Numbered from the stretch's first letter, positions 43,219 through 52,780 are shown. The stretch is DNA of 64,000 nucleotides from an uncultured Isoptericola sp. (GCA_947497265.1 CANMFP010000007.1:97503-161502), one strand, 5' to 3'. Notes: generated from the sequence alone by a model not told the origin. Numbers and translations: made by a program.

Positions 43219-44358
43219 ATGACCTCCCGGTCGGCCGATCCCGGCCCGTACGACGCCCTGCTCCTCTACTCCTTCGGTGGCCCGAACAAGCCGGAGGACG
43301 TCGTCCCGTTCCTCCGCAACGTGACGGCCGGCAAGGGGATCCCCGACTCCCGCCTGGAGGAGGTCGGCGAGCACTACTACGCGTTCGGCGGCAAGAGCCC
43401 CATCAACGACCAGAACCTCGCGCTCAAGGCGGCGCTCGAGGCCGAGCTCGCCCGCCGCGGTATCGACATCCCCGTCGTGTGGGGCAACCGCAACTGGGAG
43501 CCGTACACCACGGACGCGATCGACGAGCTCGAGCGGCTCGGGGCGCAGCGCGCCGTCGCCCTCGTGACCTCGGCCTACTCCTCCTACTCCGGCTGCCGCC
43601 AGTACCGGGAGGACCTCGCCGTCACGCTGGACGAGCGTGGCCAGCTCGGCCCGGACGGCTCCACGGGCGTCCAGTTCGACAAGATCCGCTCGTACTTCAA
43701 CCACCCGGGGTTCGTGCAGGCGAACGTGGACGCGGTGCTGGACGCCTATGCCGCGCTGGAAGCAGCGGGTGGCACGCCGGCCGAAGCGCGGCTGGTGTTC
43801 GTCACCCACTCCATCCCTGACACGATGGAGGCGGCGTCCCGGGTCTCCGGCGCCACCTACTCCCAGCAGCACCTCGACGTCGCAGCCGTGATCGCCGAGC
43901 GTGTCGGCCAGCAGCGCGGGCACGCCGTCGAGTGGGAGCTGTCCTACTGCTCCCGCTCCGGCCCGCCCACCCAGCCGTGGCTGGAGCCCGACGTCAACGA
44001 CCTGCTGACCCAGCGCGCGGGCGAGGGCCTGCGCGACGTGGTGCTGTCCCCGATCGGGTTCGTCTCCGACCACATGGAGGTCGCGTACGACCTCGACACC
44101 GAGGCGATGGACACCGCCACCGAGCTGGGGATGAACGCCGTGCGGGCCGGGACCGTCGGCACCCGGGAACCGTTCGTCGCCGGCCTGGTCGACCTGCTCC
44201 TGGAGCGCGCCGCGATCGCCCGTGGCGAGGACGTCGACGAGGCGACCGTGGGCGACCTGCCCGCGTTCCGCTCCGTCTGCGAGGTGGACTGCTGCCTGCG
44301 GCGCGACGGCGAGCCGAGCGGTGTCCCCGCCCTGTGCTCGCGCGACCTGCACCGCTGA
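43219..44358 (+). CDS. cpfC: Coproporphyrin III ferrochelatase
   Basis: A 379-residue enzyme (hemH in older naming) inserting iron into coproporphyrin III. It begins MTSRSADPGPYDALLLYSFG; GAGGG lies eight bases upstream of this ATG, whereas earlier in-frame ATGs are too close. Conserved parts are FGGPNKPEDVVPFLRNVTAG, VWGNRNWEPYTTDAI, the catalytic His in VFVTHSIPDTM, and SPIGFVSDHMEVAYDLD. Four cysteines for the actinobacterial 2Fe-2S cluster are visible: C126 (YSGCRQY) and three at the end (CEVDCCLR and PALCSRD). It is followed by chdC, completing the coproporphyrin-dependent route. Confidence 0.95.
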   Translation: MTSRSADPGPYDALLLYSFGGPNKPEDVVPFLRNVTAGKGIPDSRLEEVGEHYYAFGGKSPINDQNLALKAALEAELARRGIDIPVVWGNRNWEPYTTDAIDELERLGAQRAVALVTSAYSSYSGCRQYREDLAVTLDERGQLGPDGSTGVQFDKIRSYFNHPGFVQANVDAVLDAYAALEAAGGTPAEARLVFVTHSIPDTMEAASRVSGATYSQQHLDVAAVIAERVGQQRGHAVEWELSYCSRSGPPTQPWLEPDVNDLLTQRAGEGLRDVVLSPIGFVSDHMEVAYDLDTEAMDTATELGMNAVRAGTVGTREPFVAGLVDLLLERAAIARGEDVDEATVGDLPAFRSVCEVDCCLRRDGEPSGVPALCSRDLHR

Positions 44359-44400
44359 TCCTGCCCGCCCACGGCGTACCGAACACGAAGGAGACCACCC

Positions 44401-45165
44401 GTGACCGACCAGCACATCCACGGCGACACCGGCGAGGCCGTCGACGCGCAGCCCCTCAACGAGTCCGTCCGCTACGCGATGATCTCGGTGTTCTCCCTCG
44501 CCGAGCCGCTGCCGGCCGACGGCGGCGCGCGCGCCGAGCTCGTGGCCGCGGCCGAGGACGCGCTGTGGGACGGCCGGCCCCGGACCGACCGTGACGCCGC
44601 GGGCACCGAGGGCGACGTCGTCGTGCGCGGGGTCTACGACGTGGCGGGCCTGCGGGCCGACGCCGACCTCATGGTCTGGGTGCACGGACCGTCCGTGGAG
44701 TCCGTGCAGGGCGCCTACCAGCGACTGCGCGCCTCCGGGCTCGGGGCGCACCTGGCGTCCGAGTGGTCCGTCGTGGCGCTGCACCGCGCCGCCGAGTTCA
44801 ACAAGGGTCACGTGCCGGCGTTCCTCGCCGGTGAGGCACCGCGTGACTACCTGTGCGTGTACCCGTTCGTCCGGTCCTACGACTGGTACCTGCTGCCCGA
44901 CGACGAGCGCCGCACGATGCTGCGCGACCACGGGATGGCCGCGGCCGGGTACAAGGACGTGCGGGCCAACACCATGAGCACCTTCGCCCTGAGCGACTAC
45001 GAGTGGCTGCTCGCGTTCGAGGCGGACGAGCTGCACCGCATCGTGGACCTCATGCGCGACCTGCGGGCCACCGAGGCGCGCCGCCACGTGCGCGAGGAGG
45101 TGCCGTTCTTCACCGGCCCGCGCGTGGAGCTGGGCGCCTGGGCCGACCGGCAGCCCCTCGCCTGA
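44401..45165 (+). CDS. chdC: Hydrogen peroxide-dependent haem synthase (coproheme decarboxylase)
   Basis: A 254-residue member of the chlorite-dismutase-like family (formerly HemQ), which decarboxylates coproheme to haem b using hydrogen peroxide. Signatures are [16 protein letters not shown], a [20 protein letters not shown] region, [18 protein letters not shown] (catalytic Tyr region), [20 protein letters not shown] and a [20 protein letters not shown] end. The GTG start has a GGAG ten bases upstream. It lies 42 bases after cpfC and is surely cotranscribed. Confidence 0.96.
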   Translation: MTDQHIHGDTGEAVDAQPLNESVRYAMISVFSLAEPLPADGGARAELVAAAEDALWDGRPRTDRDAAGTEGDVVVRGVYDVAGLRADADLMVWVHGPSVESVQGAYQRLRASGLGAHLASEWSVVALHRAAEFNKGHVPAFLAGEAPRDYLCVYPFVRSYDWYLLPDDERRTMLRDHGMAAAGYKDVRANTMSTFALSDYEWLLAFEADELHRIVDLMRDLRATEARRHVREEVPFFTGPRVELGAWADRQPLA

Positions 45166-45233
45166 CGGGCCGAGGGCCGTCGCACGGCCGGCCAGCGGAT
45201 GCTCAGCAGGTTGATGTTCGACATGCTGGAACC

Positions 45234-46061
45234 ATGAGCACCGACAACGACTCCGCCGCGTCCCCGGCCCCTGCCACCACCGGCGACCGGGTGCGCCAGG
45301 TCGTCGTCCTGCTCGGGTCGCTCGTCGCGATCGCGGGCGCTGCCGTCGGCTCCGGAGCGTTCGGGGGCCAACCGATCGCCGAGGCGGCGGGCGGCGCGCT
45401 CTCCGCCGAGGCCACCGTCGTCGCGCCCGGCTCGTCGGCCTTCTCCATCTGGTCGGTGATCTACGCCGGGCTCCTGCTGTTCGCGATCGTCCAGCTCCTG
45501 CCCGGACGCGGCGGGGACGCGCGGATGCGGGCCGTGGGCTGGTGGTTCCTCGGGTCCATGCTGCTCAACGCCGTCTGGATCGCCGTGGTCCAGGCCGGCT
45601 GGCTGTGGGGCAGCGTGCTGGTCATCGTCGCCCTCCTCGCCGTCCTGTGCGTGATCTTCGTCCTGGTCGTGCGCATCCCGTCGCGCCGGCCGCTCGACAC
45701 CGTCGCGACGGACGTCACCGTCGGGCTCTACCTGGGATGGGTGAGCATCGCGACGATCGCCGACGTCGCGGCGACCCTCGCCGCCCAGGAGGTCGGCGGG
45801 CTCGGTCTCGGCGAGAGCGTCTGGGGAGCGGTCCTGGCCGCTGCGGGAGCGCTGGTCGTGGTGGCCGTCGCCGTCTACGGCCGGACACGTCCCTTCGTGA
45901 CGATCCCCGTGGGCCTCGCCGCGGGTTGGGGTCTCGCCTGGATCGCGGTCGCACGCACGCAGGGGCCGTTGACCGACGTCGTGGTCGCCGTGGCCGCCAC
46001 GATCGCCGCCGTCGTCGCCGTGGTGGCGCCGATCATCGTCGCCCTCGCGCGCCGGCGCTAG
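45234..46061 (+). CDS. TspO/MBR-related (tryptophan-rich sensory protein-like) membrane protein
   Basis: A 275-residue protein with about seven helices. The N-terminal half resembles the TspO fold: a first helix VVLLGSLVAIAGAAVGSGAF, a SSAFSIWSVIYAGLLLFAIV helix containing the F-x-x-W-x-x-IY pattern, then MLLNAVWIAVVQAGWLWGSV with the N-x-x-W motif. The protein is longer than classical TspO (about 160) because extra helices follow. TspO proteins bind porphyrins, and this gene sits 68 bases behind the haem pair cpfC-chdC, which supports a tetrapyrrole link. The assignment is by motif only. Confidence 0.72.
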   Translation: MSTDNDSAASPAPATTGDRVRQVVVLLGSLVAIAGAAVGSGAFGGQPIAEAAGGALSAEATVVAPGSSAFSIWSVIYAGLLLFAIVQLLPGRGGDARMRAVGWWFLGSMLLNAVWIAVVQAGWLWGSVLVIVALLAVLCVIFVLVVRIPSRRPLDTVATDVTVGLYLGWVSIATIADVAATLAAQEVGGLGLGESVWGAVLAAAGALVVVAVAVYGRTRPFVTIPVGLAAGWGLAWIAVARTQGPLTDVVVAVAATIAAVVAVVAPIIVALARRR

Positions 46062-46077
46062 CACCGCCCACGGGTGG

Positions 46078-46884
46078 CTAGGTGCCGGCCGCCGCGACGA
46101 CGACGGTGCCGCCGGGCCCGTCGTCGTCCTCGGCGTGCACGACGCGCCCCCTCAACGCGGCGGCCGCCACGAGCGCGAGCGCCCCGCCCGTCTGGTCGGT
46201 GCCCACCTCGAACAGGAGGCTGCCGCCCGGCCGCAGCCAGGCGGGTGCGTCGGCGACCACCCGGCGCAGCACGTCGAGCCCGTCGCTGCCGCCGTCGAGC
46301 GCGACGACCGGTTCGTGGTCCCGGGCCTCGGGCGGCATCCCGGCGATCGCGGCGGTGGGTACGTACGGGGCGTGGCAGAGCAGCACGTCGACCCGGCCCC
46401 GCAGCGCGGCCGGGAGCGGGTCGAAGAGGTCGCCCTGGTGCACCGTCCCTCCGAGCGGTGCGAGGTTGCGTCGGGCGTGGGCGACGGCGGCCGGGTCCAG
46501 GTCGCTCGCGTGCAGCGCGACGGCGGCCTGCGCGCCCAGGCCCCGCAGCACCGCCCCGCCGACGGCGCCGCAGCCGCAGCACAGGTCCACCACGACCTCG
46601 GTCGGGGGCGTCACGCGCAGGGCGGTGCGGACCAGCAGCTCGCTGCGGCGCCGCGGGACGAACACCCCCGGGCCGACGGACCACCGGTGGCCGGCGAGCT
46701 CCACCCAGCCGAGCAGGTGCTCCAGCGGCTCGCCGGCGACACGACGGGCGACCAGCGCCTCCAGCTCGTCGGGCACCGCCGCTCGGCCGTCGGTGTGGTC
46801 GAGCAGCAGCCGTGCCTCGTCCTCGGCGAACACGCAGCCGGCCGCCCGCAGCCGGGCGACCAGCGCGTCCCCGTCGCGGCTCAG
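46078..46884 (-). CDS. PrmC/HemK-related putative protein N5-glutamine methyltransferase
   Basis: A protein of up to 268 residues. N-terminal helical part (LVARLRAAGCVFAEDEARLL) and EPLEHLLGWVELAGHRWSVG, then the methyltransferase fold with VFVPRRRSELLVRTAL, motif I VVDLCCGCGAVGGAVLRGLG and LHASDLDPAAVAHARRNL. Motif IV, usually N-P-P-Y in PrmC and NAPYVPT in this subgroup, here reads CHAPYVPT, so the substrate-binding Asn appears replaced by His. No ATG/GTG/TTG start lies upstream of the conserved N terminus; a CTG at 46884 overlapping the stop of the dehydrogenase gene is the best start, or a GTG further in that would shorten it. Confidence 0.75.
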   Translation of the reverse strand: MSRDGDALVARLRAAGCVFAEDEARLLLDHTDGRAAVPDELEALVARRVAGEPLEHLLGWVELAGHRWSVGPGVFVPRRRSELLVRTALRVTPPTEVVVDLCCGCGAVGGAVLRGLGAQAAVALHASDLDPAAVAHARRNLAPLGGTVHQGDLFDPLPAALRGRVDVLLCHAPYVPTAAIAGMPPEARDHEPVVALDGGSDGLDVLRRVVADAPAWLRPGGSLLFEVGTDQTGGALALVAAAALRGRVVHAEDDDGPGGTVVVAAAGT

Positions 46885-48179
46885 GGGTAGAGCCCCCGCG
46901 TCTCGTGCGCCTCGGCCGTGCGCTGCACACCGATGACCAGGGCGGCGTCGCGCAGCGAGATCCCGTCGCGCCGGGCCAGCATCGAGACGTCGGCGTAGGC
47001 CGACGACATGCGCCGGGCCAGCTTCTCGGCGATCTCCTGCTCCGACCACCAGTAGGTCTGGTTCGCCTGCACCCACTCGAAGTAGGAGACGACGACGCCG
47101 CCCGCGTTCGCGAGGACGTCCGGCACCACGACGACCCCGTTGCTCGCGAGGATCTGGTCGCCGCGCGCCGTCGTCGGGCCGTTCGCGCCCTCGACGACCC
47201 ACCGGGCGCGCACCGCTGGGGCCGTGGACTCGTCGAGCACGCCCTCGAGCGCGGCCGGGACGAGGACGTCGACGTCGAGGGCCAGCAGCTCGGCGTTGGA
47301 GATCGGGTCGGCGTCGTCGAACCCGACGACCGAACCCGTGGCCTCCACGTGCTGCTGCAGCCGTTCCACGTCGAGCCCGTCGTCCGCCCGCACGCCACCG
47401 TACAGGTCGCTCACGGCGACGACCCGGGCACCACGGTCGGCGAAGATCGACGCGGCGTGGCCGCCCACCTTGCCGAAGCCCTGGATCGCCACGGAGACCT
47501 CGGGCAGCGGCACGTCCGCCTCCTTGAGCGCGGCGGCCGTGACGTGCACGATGCCGGCGCTCGTGGCCGTCCCACGGCCCAGCGACCCCCCGACGGCGAG
47601 CGGCTTGCCCGTCACCACGGCCGGGATCGTGAAGCCGCGGTTCACCGAGTAGGTGTCCATCACCCAGGCCATCGTCTGGGCGTCGGTGCCCATGTCCGGG
47701 GCCATGATGTCTGTGTCCGGGCCGATCACCGGCATGATCTCCGAGGTGTAGCGGCGCGTCACGCGCTCGAGCTCGGCCGCGGAGTACTCGCGCGGGTCGA
47801 TGCCGATGCCGCCCTTCGCGCCGCCGTAGGGCAGGTCGACGATGCCGCACTTCCACGTCATCCACATGGCCAGCGCCCGCACCTCGTCGATGTCCACGGC
47901 CGGGTGGTAGCGCAGCCCGCCCTTGCCAGGCCCGCGCGAGACGTTGTGCTGCACCCGGAAGCCGTGGAACAGCACCGTCTCGCCGCTGTCGCGGCGCAGC
48001 GGCACCGCGACATGGGTCTCGCGGCGGGGCGTGGCGAGCATCTGGTGCAGGCCGTCGGCGTAGCCCAGGTGCGCGACGGCCCTGGTGAGCTGGCTGTGCG
48101 CCGTCGCCAGGGGTGAGGCGTCCGCCACCAGGGGTGGGGCTTCCGCCACCAGGGTCGTCGGGGTCGACGTCGTCGTCAA
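46881..48179 (-). CDS. Glu/Leu/Phe/Val-family dehydrogenase (glutamate dehydrogenase-like)
   Basis: A 432-residue NAD(P)-dependent dehydrogenase. The TTG start is supported by AGGAGG five bases upstream. Signatures are GFRVQHNVSRGPGKGGLRYH, MTWKCGIVDLPYGGAKGGIG (catalytic Lys), MPVIGPDTDIMAPDMGT, the cofactor loop VAIQGFGKVGGHAASIFADR and VEGANGPTTARGDQIL. It interconverts glutamate and 2-oxoglutarate or a related amino acid. Its position near putA, which makes glutamate from proline, suggests a proline-to-2-oxoglutarate route. The N terminus has a repeated LVAEAPPLVADASPL from a short DNA duplication. Confidence 0.93.
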   Translation of the reverse strand: MTTTSTPTTLVAEAPPLVADASPLATAHSQLTRAVAHLGYADGLHQMLATPRRETHVAVPLRRDSGETVLFHGFRVQHNVSRGPGKGGLRYHPAVDIDEVRALAMWMTWKCGIVDLPYGGAKGGIGIDPREYSAAELERVTRRYTSEIMPVIGPDTDIMAPDMGTDAQTMAWVMDTYSVNRGFTIPAVVTGKPLAVGGSLGRGTATSAGIVHVTAAALKEADVPLPEVSVAIQGFGKVGGHAASIFADRGARVVAVSDLYGGVRADDGLDVERLQQHVEATGSVVGFDDADPISNAELLALDVDVLVPAALEGVLDESTAPAVRARWVVEGANGPTTARGDQILASNGVVVVPDVLANAGGVVVSYFEWVQANQTYWWSEQEIAEKLARRMSSAYADVSMLARRDGISLRDAALVIGVQRTAEAHETRGLYP

Positions 48180-48335
48180 CAGAACCTCCTGCAAGGCACG
48201 GGCCGGGCGCTCGGGTCCGGCCCGGCGGGTCGGTACGCCCCGTCGTGCGGGGTCGCAGGCAAACCGTAACCCCACCGACGGGGGCTCGACGACGGCCCCC
48301 CGCCCGGGCGCGGCGGCGGCCCCGGTGCGGTCTCG

Positions 48336-49130
48336 CTAGCCCCGGCGTGCCCGACGGCGGAACGACGCCGGCGTCTCGCCGGTCAGCCGGGCGAAGGCCC
48401 GCGTGAACGCCGCCTGGTCGTAGAAGCCCGTGCCGGCGGCGATCTCGGCGATGGGGGTGCTGCCGCCGGTCAGCAGGTCCGCCGCACGGTCCACCCGGGT
48501 GCGCAGCACGAGCTGGCGGGGCGACAGCCCGAACACCTGCTTGACGCGCCGGTCCAGCACCGCCGGGGTGCAGCCCCCCATCGACGCCAGGTCGCGGACC
48601 GTCAGCGCCACCTCGGGGGAGCGGTCCAGGTGCCGCTCCACCGCGGACCGCAGCCGCGCCATCGCGTCCATCGTGACGTCGTCGGCGTCCCGGGAACGCA
48701 GGTCGCGCGAGACCGAGACGATGCCGACGAGCCGGTCCGCGTCGTCGTGCACGGGGAGCTTGGACGTGAGGTACCAGCCGGGGGTGCCGCCGAGGCGCCG
48801 GATCAGCTCCAGCTCGCCCCGCAGCGGCCGCCCGCCCCGGAGCACCTCGGCGTCCTGGGCCTCGTAGCGCTCCGCCAGCTCGGGGACGAACAGGTCCCGC
48901 GCACGCCGGCCGACGACCTGCCGGCGCGAACGTTCCTTGGTGCGGTGCACGAACGTCCGGTTGACGAGCACGTAGCGGCCGGACGCGTCCTTGGCGCAGA
49001 ACATGACGTCGCTCAGCTCGTCCATGAGGGCGACCATGGTCCGCGCCATCGCGGCCAGGACGGCGTCGCCGGCGGGCCAGGTCGGTTCGTCGACGGGCGG
49101 CCCGTCGGGCGGCGGTACGGGGGGAGGCAC
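48336..49130 (-). CDS. AraC-family regulator with N-terminal PAS domain
   Basis: A 264-residue protein. Residues ~30-150 form a PAS sensor (LMDELSDVMFCAKDASGRYV, VHRTKERSRRQVVGRRARDL, WYLTSKLPVHDDADRLVGIV). Residues ~165-264 form the double helix-turn-helix (LTVRDLASMGGCTPAVLDRR and PIAEIAAGTGFYDQAAFTRA, FARLTGETPASFRRRAR). It starts with GTG. It is divergent from putA across 125 bases that contain a pair of direct repeats, so it probably controls proline use. Confidence 0.9.
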   Translation of the reverse strand: MPPPVPPPDGPPVDEPTWPAGDAVLAAMARTMVALMDELSDVMFCAKDASGRYVLVNRTFVHRTKERSRRQVVGRRARDLFVPELAERYEAQDAEVLRGGRPLRGELELIRRLGGTPGWYLTSKLPVHDDADRLVGIVSVSRDLRSRDADDVTMDAMARLRSAVERHLDRSPEVALTVRDLASMGGCTPAVLDRRVKQVFGLSPRQLVLRTRVDRAADLLTGGSTPIAEIAAGTGFYDQAAFTRAFARLTGETPASFRRRARRG

Positions 49131-49165
49131 GGTGCCGGTCTACCCGGCACGGCGCCGCGCGGCAA

Positions 49166-49189
49166 GTTTGTCGCCGTCGTGTTTGTCGC
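49166..49189. promoter_or_regulatory. Direct repeats in the araC-type/putA divergent region
   Basis: GTTTGTCGC occurs at 49166-49174 and again at 49181-49189, a 15-base period. AraC proteins bind tandem half-sites, so these are candidate sites for the adjacent AraC-PAS regulator. They lie 67-90 bases upstream of the putA ATG. Confidence 0.55.
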
Positions 49190-49255
49190 AGGAGCGCCGC
49201 GGTGCGAGCGGTTCTGTACAAGACGAGCAGGCGCCGTCAGGAGCATCCTGGAGGG

Positions 49256-52200
49256 ATGAGCACCCACCTGAACGAGCGCGGCGCCACCACCCCCGGCGCC
49301 GGACGGCCCGACCTCCCCGACGCCGCCGCCCTGGTCGAGGACGCCGTGGCCCTCGCCCACTCGTGGATCGCCACCGCCGAGGGGACCGGCGGCGGTGCCA
49401 CCCGCGCCGACCGCCGCACCCGCGCCACCGCCGAGCAGCTCGGCGACCTCGTCGCGGACCCCGCCGGCCTCGAGCTCGCCGTCGGCTTCGTCGACGACGT
49501 CGCACGCCCCCAGGACGTCCGGGTGGCCGCCAAGGCCCTCGCGCGGCTCGGGCGCGACGCCGGCAGCGCGAGCTTCCTGTCACCGGTCGACCGGGCGCTG
49601 TTCCGCGCCGGGGCCGCCGTCGCGCCGATGCTGCCCGCCGTCGTGGTGCCCGCCGCGCGGGTCCGGCTGCGTCAGCTCGTCGGTCACCTCGTCGCCGACG
49701 CGGGCCGAGGGCTCGGCAAGCACCTCGCCCGGACGCGCGACGAGGGCTACACCCTCAACGTCAACCTGCTCGGCGAGGCCGTGCTCGGCGCCGACGAGGC
49801 CGAGGCCCGCCTGCAGCGCACCATCGACCTGGTGCGGCGCGACGACGTCGACTACGTCTCCGTGAAGGTCTCCTCCGTGGCGGCCCAGCTCGTCACCTGG
49901 GACCTCGACGGCTCGCGGGAACGCGTCGTCTCCCAGCTCCTGCCGCTGTACCGCGCCGCGCGCGACCACGGCGTGTTCCTCAACCTCGACATGGAGGAGT
50001 ACAAGGACCTCGCGCTGACCACGGCCGTGTTCCGCGACGTGCTGGACCGGGACGAGTTCCGCGACCTCGAGGCGGGGATCGTGCTGCAGGCCTACCTGCC
50101 GGACGCGATGGGTGCGCTCGACGAGCTCACCGCGTGGGCGCAGGGCCGGGTGCGGGCCGGCGGTGCGCGGATCAAGGTCCGGCTCGTCAAGGGCGCCAAC
50201 CTCGCGATGGAGCACGTCGAGGCGGAGCTGCACGACTGGCCCGCCGCGCCGTACCCCAGCAAGGCCGAGGTGGACGCCAACTACGTGCGCATCCTCGACC
50301 GCCACCTCACGCCCGAGCGCACGGCGGCCGTCCGCCTCGGCGCAGCGTCCCACAACCTGTTCCACGTGGCGCTCGCGGTGCTGCTCGCCCGCGGCCGCGG
50401 CGTCGGCGAAGGCCTCGACGTCGAGATGCTGCAGGGCATGGCGCCGGTCGAGGCCCGGCTGGTGCGGGCCGAGGTCACCCGGGGCGCCCCCGACGAGCGC
50501 GGCGAGGTGGTCCTCTACACGCCGGTGGTCCGCGACGAGGACTTCGACGTGGCGATCTCCTACCTGGTGCGCCGGCTCGAGGAGAACGCCGCCGAGCAGA
50601 ACTTCCTGCACGCCTCCTTCGCCCCGCCGTCGGCCGTGCCCGGGGTGGCCGGCACGCCGATGGACCGTCAGGAGGTCGCGTTCCGCGCCTCGGTGACGCG
50701 CGGCCTGGACTACACGCCCGACGACGTCGCGCCCCGCCGCCGGTCCCGCTTCGCCGCCGAGCCCGCACCTGTCACGGACGGTCCGTTCCGCAACGCGACC
50801 GACACGGACCCCGCCGTGGCGGCGCACCGCGAGTGGGCACAGCGGATCGTCGGGCCCGACAGCGGATTCGTGCCCGTCCAGGCCCCCGAGATCACCGACA
50901 CCGCGACGATCGACGCTGCCGTCGCCCGCGCCGTCGAGGTCGGCAGAGCCTGGGCCGCCGTGCCCGCCACCGGACGCGCCCGGGTGCTCCGGGTGGCCGC
51001 GCACCGCCTCGAGGCCCGTCGCGGCGACCTGATCGCCGCCGCCGTGCACGAGGCCGGCAAGACCGTCCCGGAGACCGACCCCGAGGTCACCGAGGCGATC
51101 GACTTCGCCCGCTACTACGCCGACGCCGCCGAGGCGCTCGACACCGTCGAGGGCGCAGACTTCGCGCCCGACGGCGTCACCCTCGTCACCCCGCCGTGGA
51201 ACTTCCCGGTCGCCATCCCGATCGGTGGCGTGCTCGCGGCGCTCGCTGCCGGCTCGACCGTGCTCGCCAAGCCGGCACCGCCCACACCGCGCTGCTACGA
51301 GCTCGCGGTCGAGGCGGTCCACGAGGCCCTGGAAACGGTGGCCCCCGAGATCGGCCTGGCCCCGGACGTCGCGCGCGACGCCGTGCAGTACCTGCGGGTC
51401 CCGGACGGGGACGCCGGCAAGCATCTCGTCACCCACCCCGACGTGGCTCGCGTGGTGCTGACGGGGTCCATCGAGACGGCCGAGCTGTTCGCACGCTGGC
51501 GGCCGGAGCGCCCGGTGCTCGCCGAGACGTCCGGCAAGAACGCGCTGGTCGTCACGCCGTCGGCGGACCTCGACCTGGCCGTGGCCGACGTGGTGCGCAG
51601 CGCGTTCGGGCACGCCGGGCAGAAGTGCTCCGCGGCGTCCCTGGTCATCCTCGTCGGCTCCGTCGGCGACCCGACGACCGTCACGGGCGAACGCTTCCAG
51701 CGACAGCTCGTCGACGCCGTGCGATCCCTCGCCGTCGGGGCGTCCACCACCCTGTCGACCGTGATGGGGCCGCTCACCGAGCCCGCCACCGGCAAGCTCG
51801 AGCGGGCGCTCACCACGCTCGAGCCGGGGGAGACGTGGCTCGTGCCGCCGCGCCGGCTCGACGACCAGGCGGCCGCGGCCGGGCTGGACCCCGACCGCCT
51901 GTGGACCCCCGGCCTGCGCGACGGCGTCGCCCGCGGCTCGTTCTTCCACCTCACCGAGGTGTTCGGCCCGGTGCTCGGCATCATGCGTGCCGCGACGCTG
52001 GACGAGGCGCTCGAGATCCAGAACCAGGTGTCCTTCGGGCTGACCGGTGGGATCCACTCCCTCGACGCCGACGAGATCGCCACCTGGCTCGACCGCGTCG
52101 AGGTCGGCAACGCCTACGTCAACCGCCACATCACCGGGGCGATCGTGCAGCGGCAGTCGTTCGGGGGCTGGAAGGCCTCCGTGGTGGGGCCCGGTGCCAA

Positions 52201-52780
52201 GGCGGGCGGCCCCAACTACGTGGCGCAGCTCGGTTCGTGGAGCGACACGCCGGCGGCGGCCGGCGGACCCCCCTCACGGGGCAACGACCCCCGAGGATGG
52301 CTCGCCTGGGCCGAGGCCTCGGACGACGCCGCATGGCAGAGCGAGTTCGGCGTGCCGCACGACAAGACCGGGCTGAGCGTCGAGGAGAACACCTTCCGCT
52401 ACCGGCCCGTGGAGCAGGTGACCGTGCGCATCGGCGACGACGCGCTGCCCGCCGAGGTGCAGCGTGTCCTGGCCGGTGCCCGGCGTGCCGGGGTGCGCGC
52501 CGTCGTCGTCCCCGAGGCCGACGCCGGATGGGGTGTGCCGCACGGGGAGCCCGTCTCCCACGCGCAGTTCGCGGCAGCCGTCGCCGAGGGGCAGGTCACC
52601 GGTCGGATCCGCGTGGTCGGGTCCGCCCCCGGGCTGCGCGAGGCAGCCGTGGACCGGCTCGGTGAGGTGACCGTGCTCGACGGGCCGGTGCTGGCCGCCG
52701 GGCGGCGCGAGCTGCTGACGTTCCTGCGCGAGCAGGCGGTCAGCCGGACCAAGCACCGGTACGGCCACCTGCGCGACTGA
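49256..52780 (+). CDS. putA: Bifunctional proline dehydrogenase / glutamate semialdehyde dehydrogenase PutA
   Basis: A 1174-residue bifunctional enzyme oxidising proline to glutamate. The FAD-dependent proline dehydrogenase barrel covers about residues 100-480 (NVNLLGEAVLGADEAEARLQ, VSVKVSSVAAQL, IKVRLVKGANLAMEHVEAEL, a RRLEENAAEQNF end). The NAD-dependent aldehyde dehydrogenase covers about 535-1030 (VTPPWNFPVAIPIGG, a VLTGSIETAELF cofactor loop, the nucleophile C791 in GHAGQKCSAAS, EVFGPVLGIMRA). The extra ~150-residue C-terminal part is present. No DNA-binding ribbon-helix-helix domain is found at the N terminus, so regulation likely lies with the divergent AraC-PAS protein. ATG with GGAGGG close upstream. 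Confidence 0.96.
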   Translation: MSTHLNERGATTPGAGRPDLPDAAALVEDAVALAHSWIATAEGTGGGATRADRRTRATAEQLGDLVADPAGLELAVGFVDDVARPQDVRVAAKALARLGRDAGSASFLSPVDRALFRAGAAVAPMLPAVVVPAARVRLRQLVGHLVADAGRGLGKHLARTRDEGYTLNVNLLGEAVLGADEAEARLQRTIDLVRRDDVDYVSVKVSSVAAQLVTWDLDGSRERVVSQLLPLYRAARDHGVFLNLDMEEYKDLALTTAVFRDVLDRDEFRDLEAGIVLQAYLPDAMGALDELTAWAQGRVRAGGARIKVRLVKGANLAMEHVEAELHDWPAAPYPSKAEVDANYVRILDRHLTPERTAAVRLGAASHNLFHVALAVLLARGRGVGEGLDVEMLQGMAPVEARLVRAEVTRGAPDERGEVVLYTPVVRDEDFDVAISYLVRRLEENAAEQNFLHASFAPPSAVPGVAGTPMDRQEVAFRASVTRGLDYTPDDVAPRRRSRFAAEPAPVTDGPFRNATDTDPAVAAHREWAQRIVGPDSGFVPVQAPEITDTATIDAAVARAVEVGRAWAAVPATGRARVLRVAAHRLEARRGDLIAAAVHEAGKTVPETDPEVTEAIDFARYYADAAEALDTVEGADFAPDGVTLVTPPWNFPVAIPIGGVLAALAAGSTVLAKPAPPTPRCYELAVEAVHEALETVAPEIGLAPDVARDAVQYLRVPDGDAGKHLVTHPDVARVVLTGSIETAELFARWRPERPVLAETSGKNALVVTPSADLDLAVADVVRSAFGHAGQKCSAASLVILVGSVGDPTTVTGERFQRQLVDAVRSLAVGASTTLSTVMGPLTEPATGKLERALTTLEPGETWLVPPRRLDDQAAAAGLDPDRLWTPGLRDGVARGSFFHLTEVFGPVLGIMRAATLDEALEIQNQVSFGLTGGIHSLDADEIATWLDRVEVGNAYVNRHITGAIVQRQSFGGWKASVVGPGAKAGGPNYVAQLGSWSDTPAAAGGPPSRGNDPRGWLAWAEASDDAAWQSEFGVPHDKTGLSVEENTFRYRPVEQVTVRIGDDALPAEVQRVLAGARRAGVRAVVVPEADAGWGVPHGEPVSHAQFAAAVAEGQVTGRIRVVGSAPGLREAAVDRLGEVTVLDGPVLAAGRRELLTFLREQAVSRTKHRYGHLRD

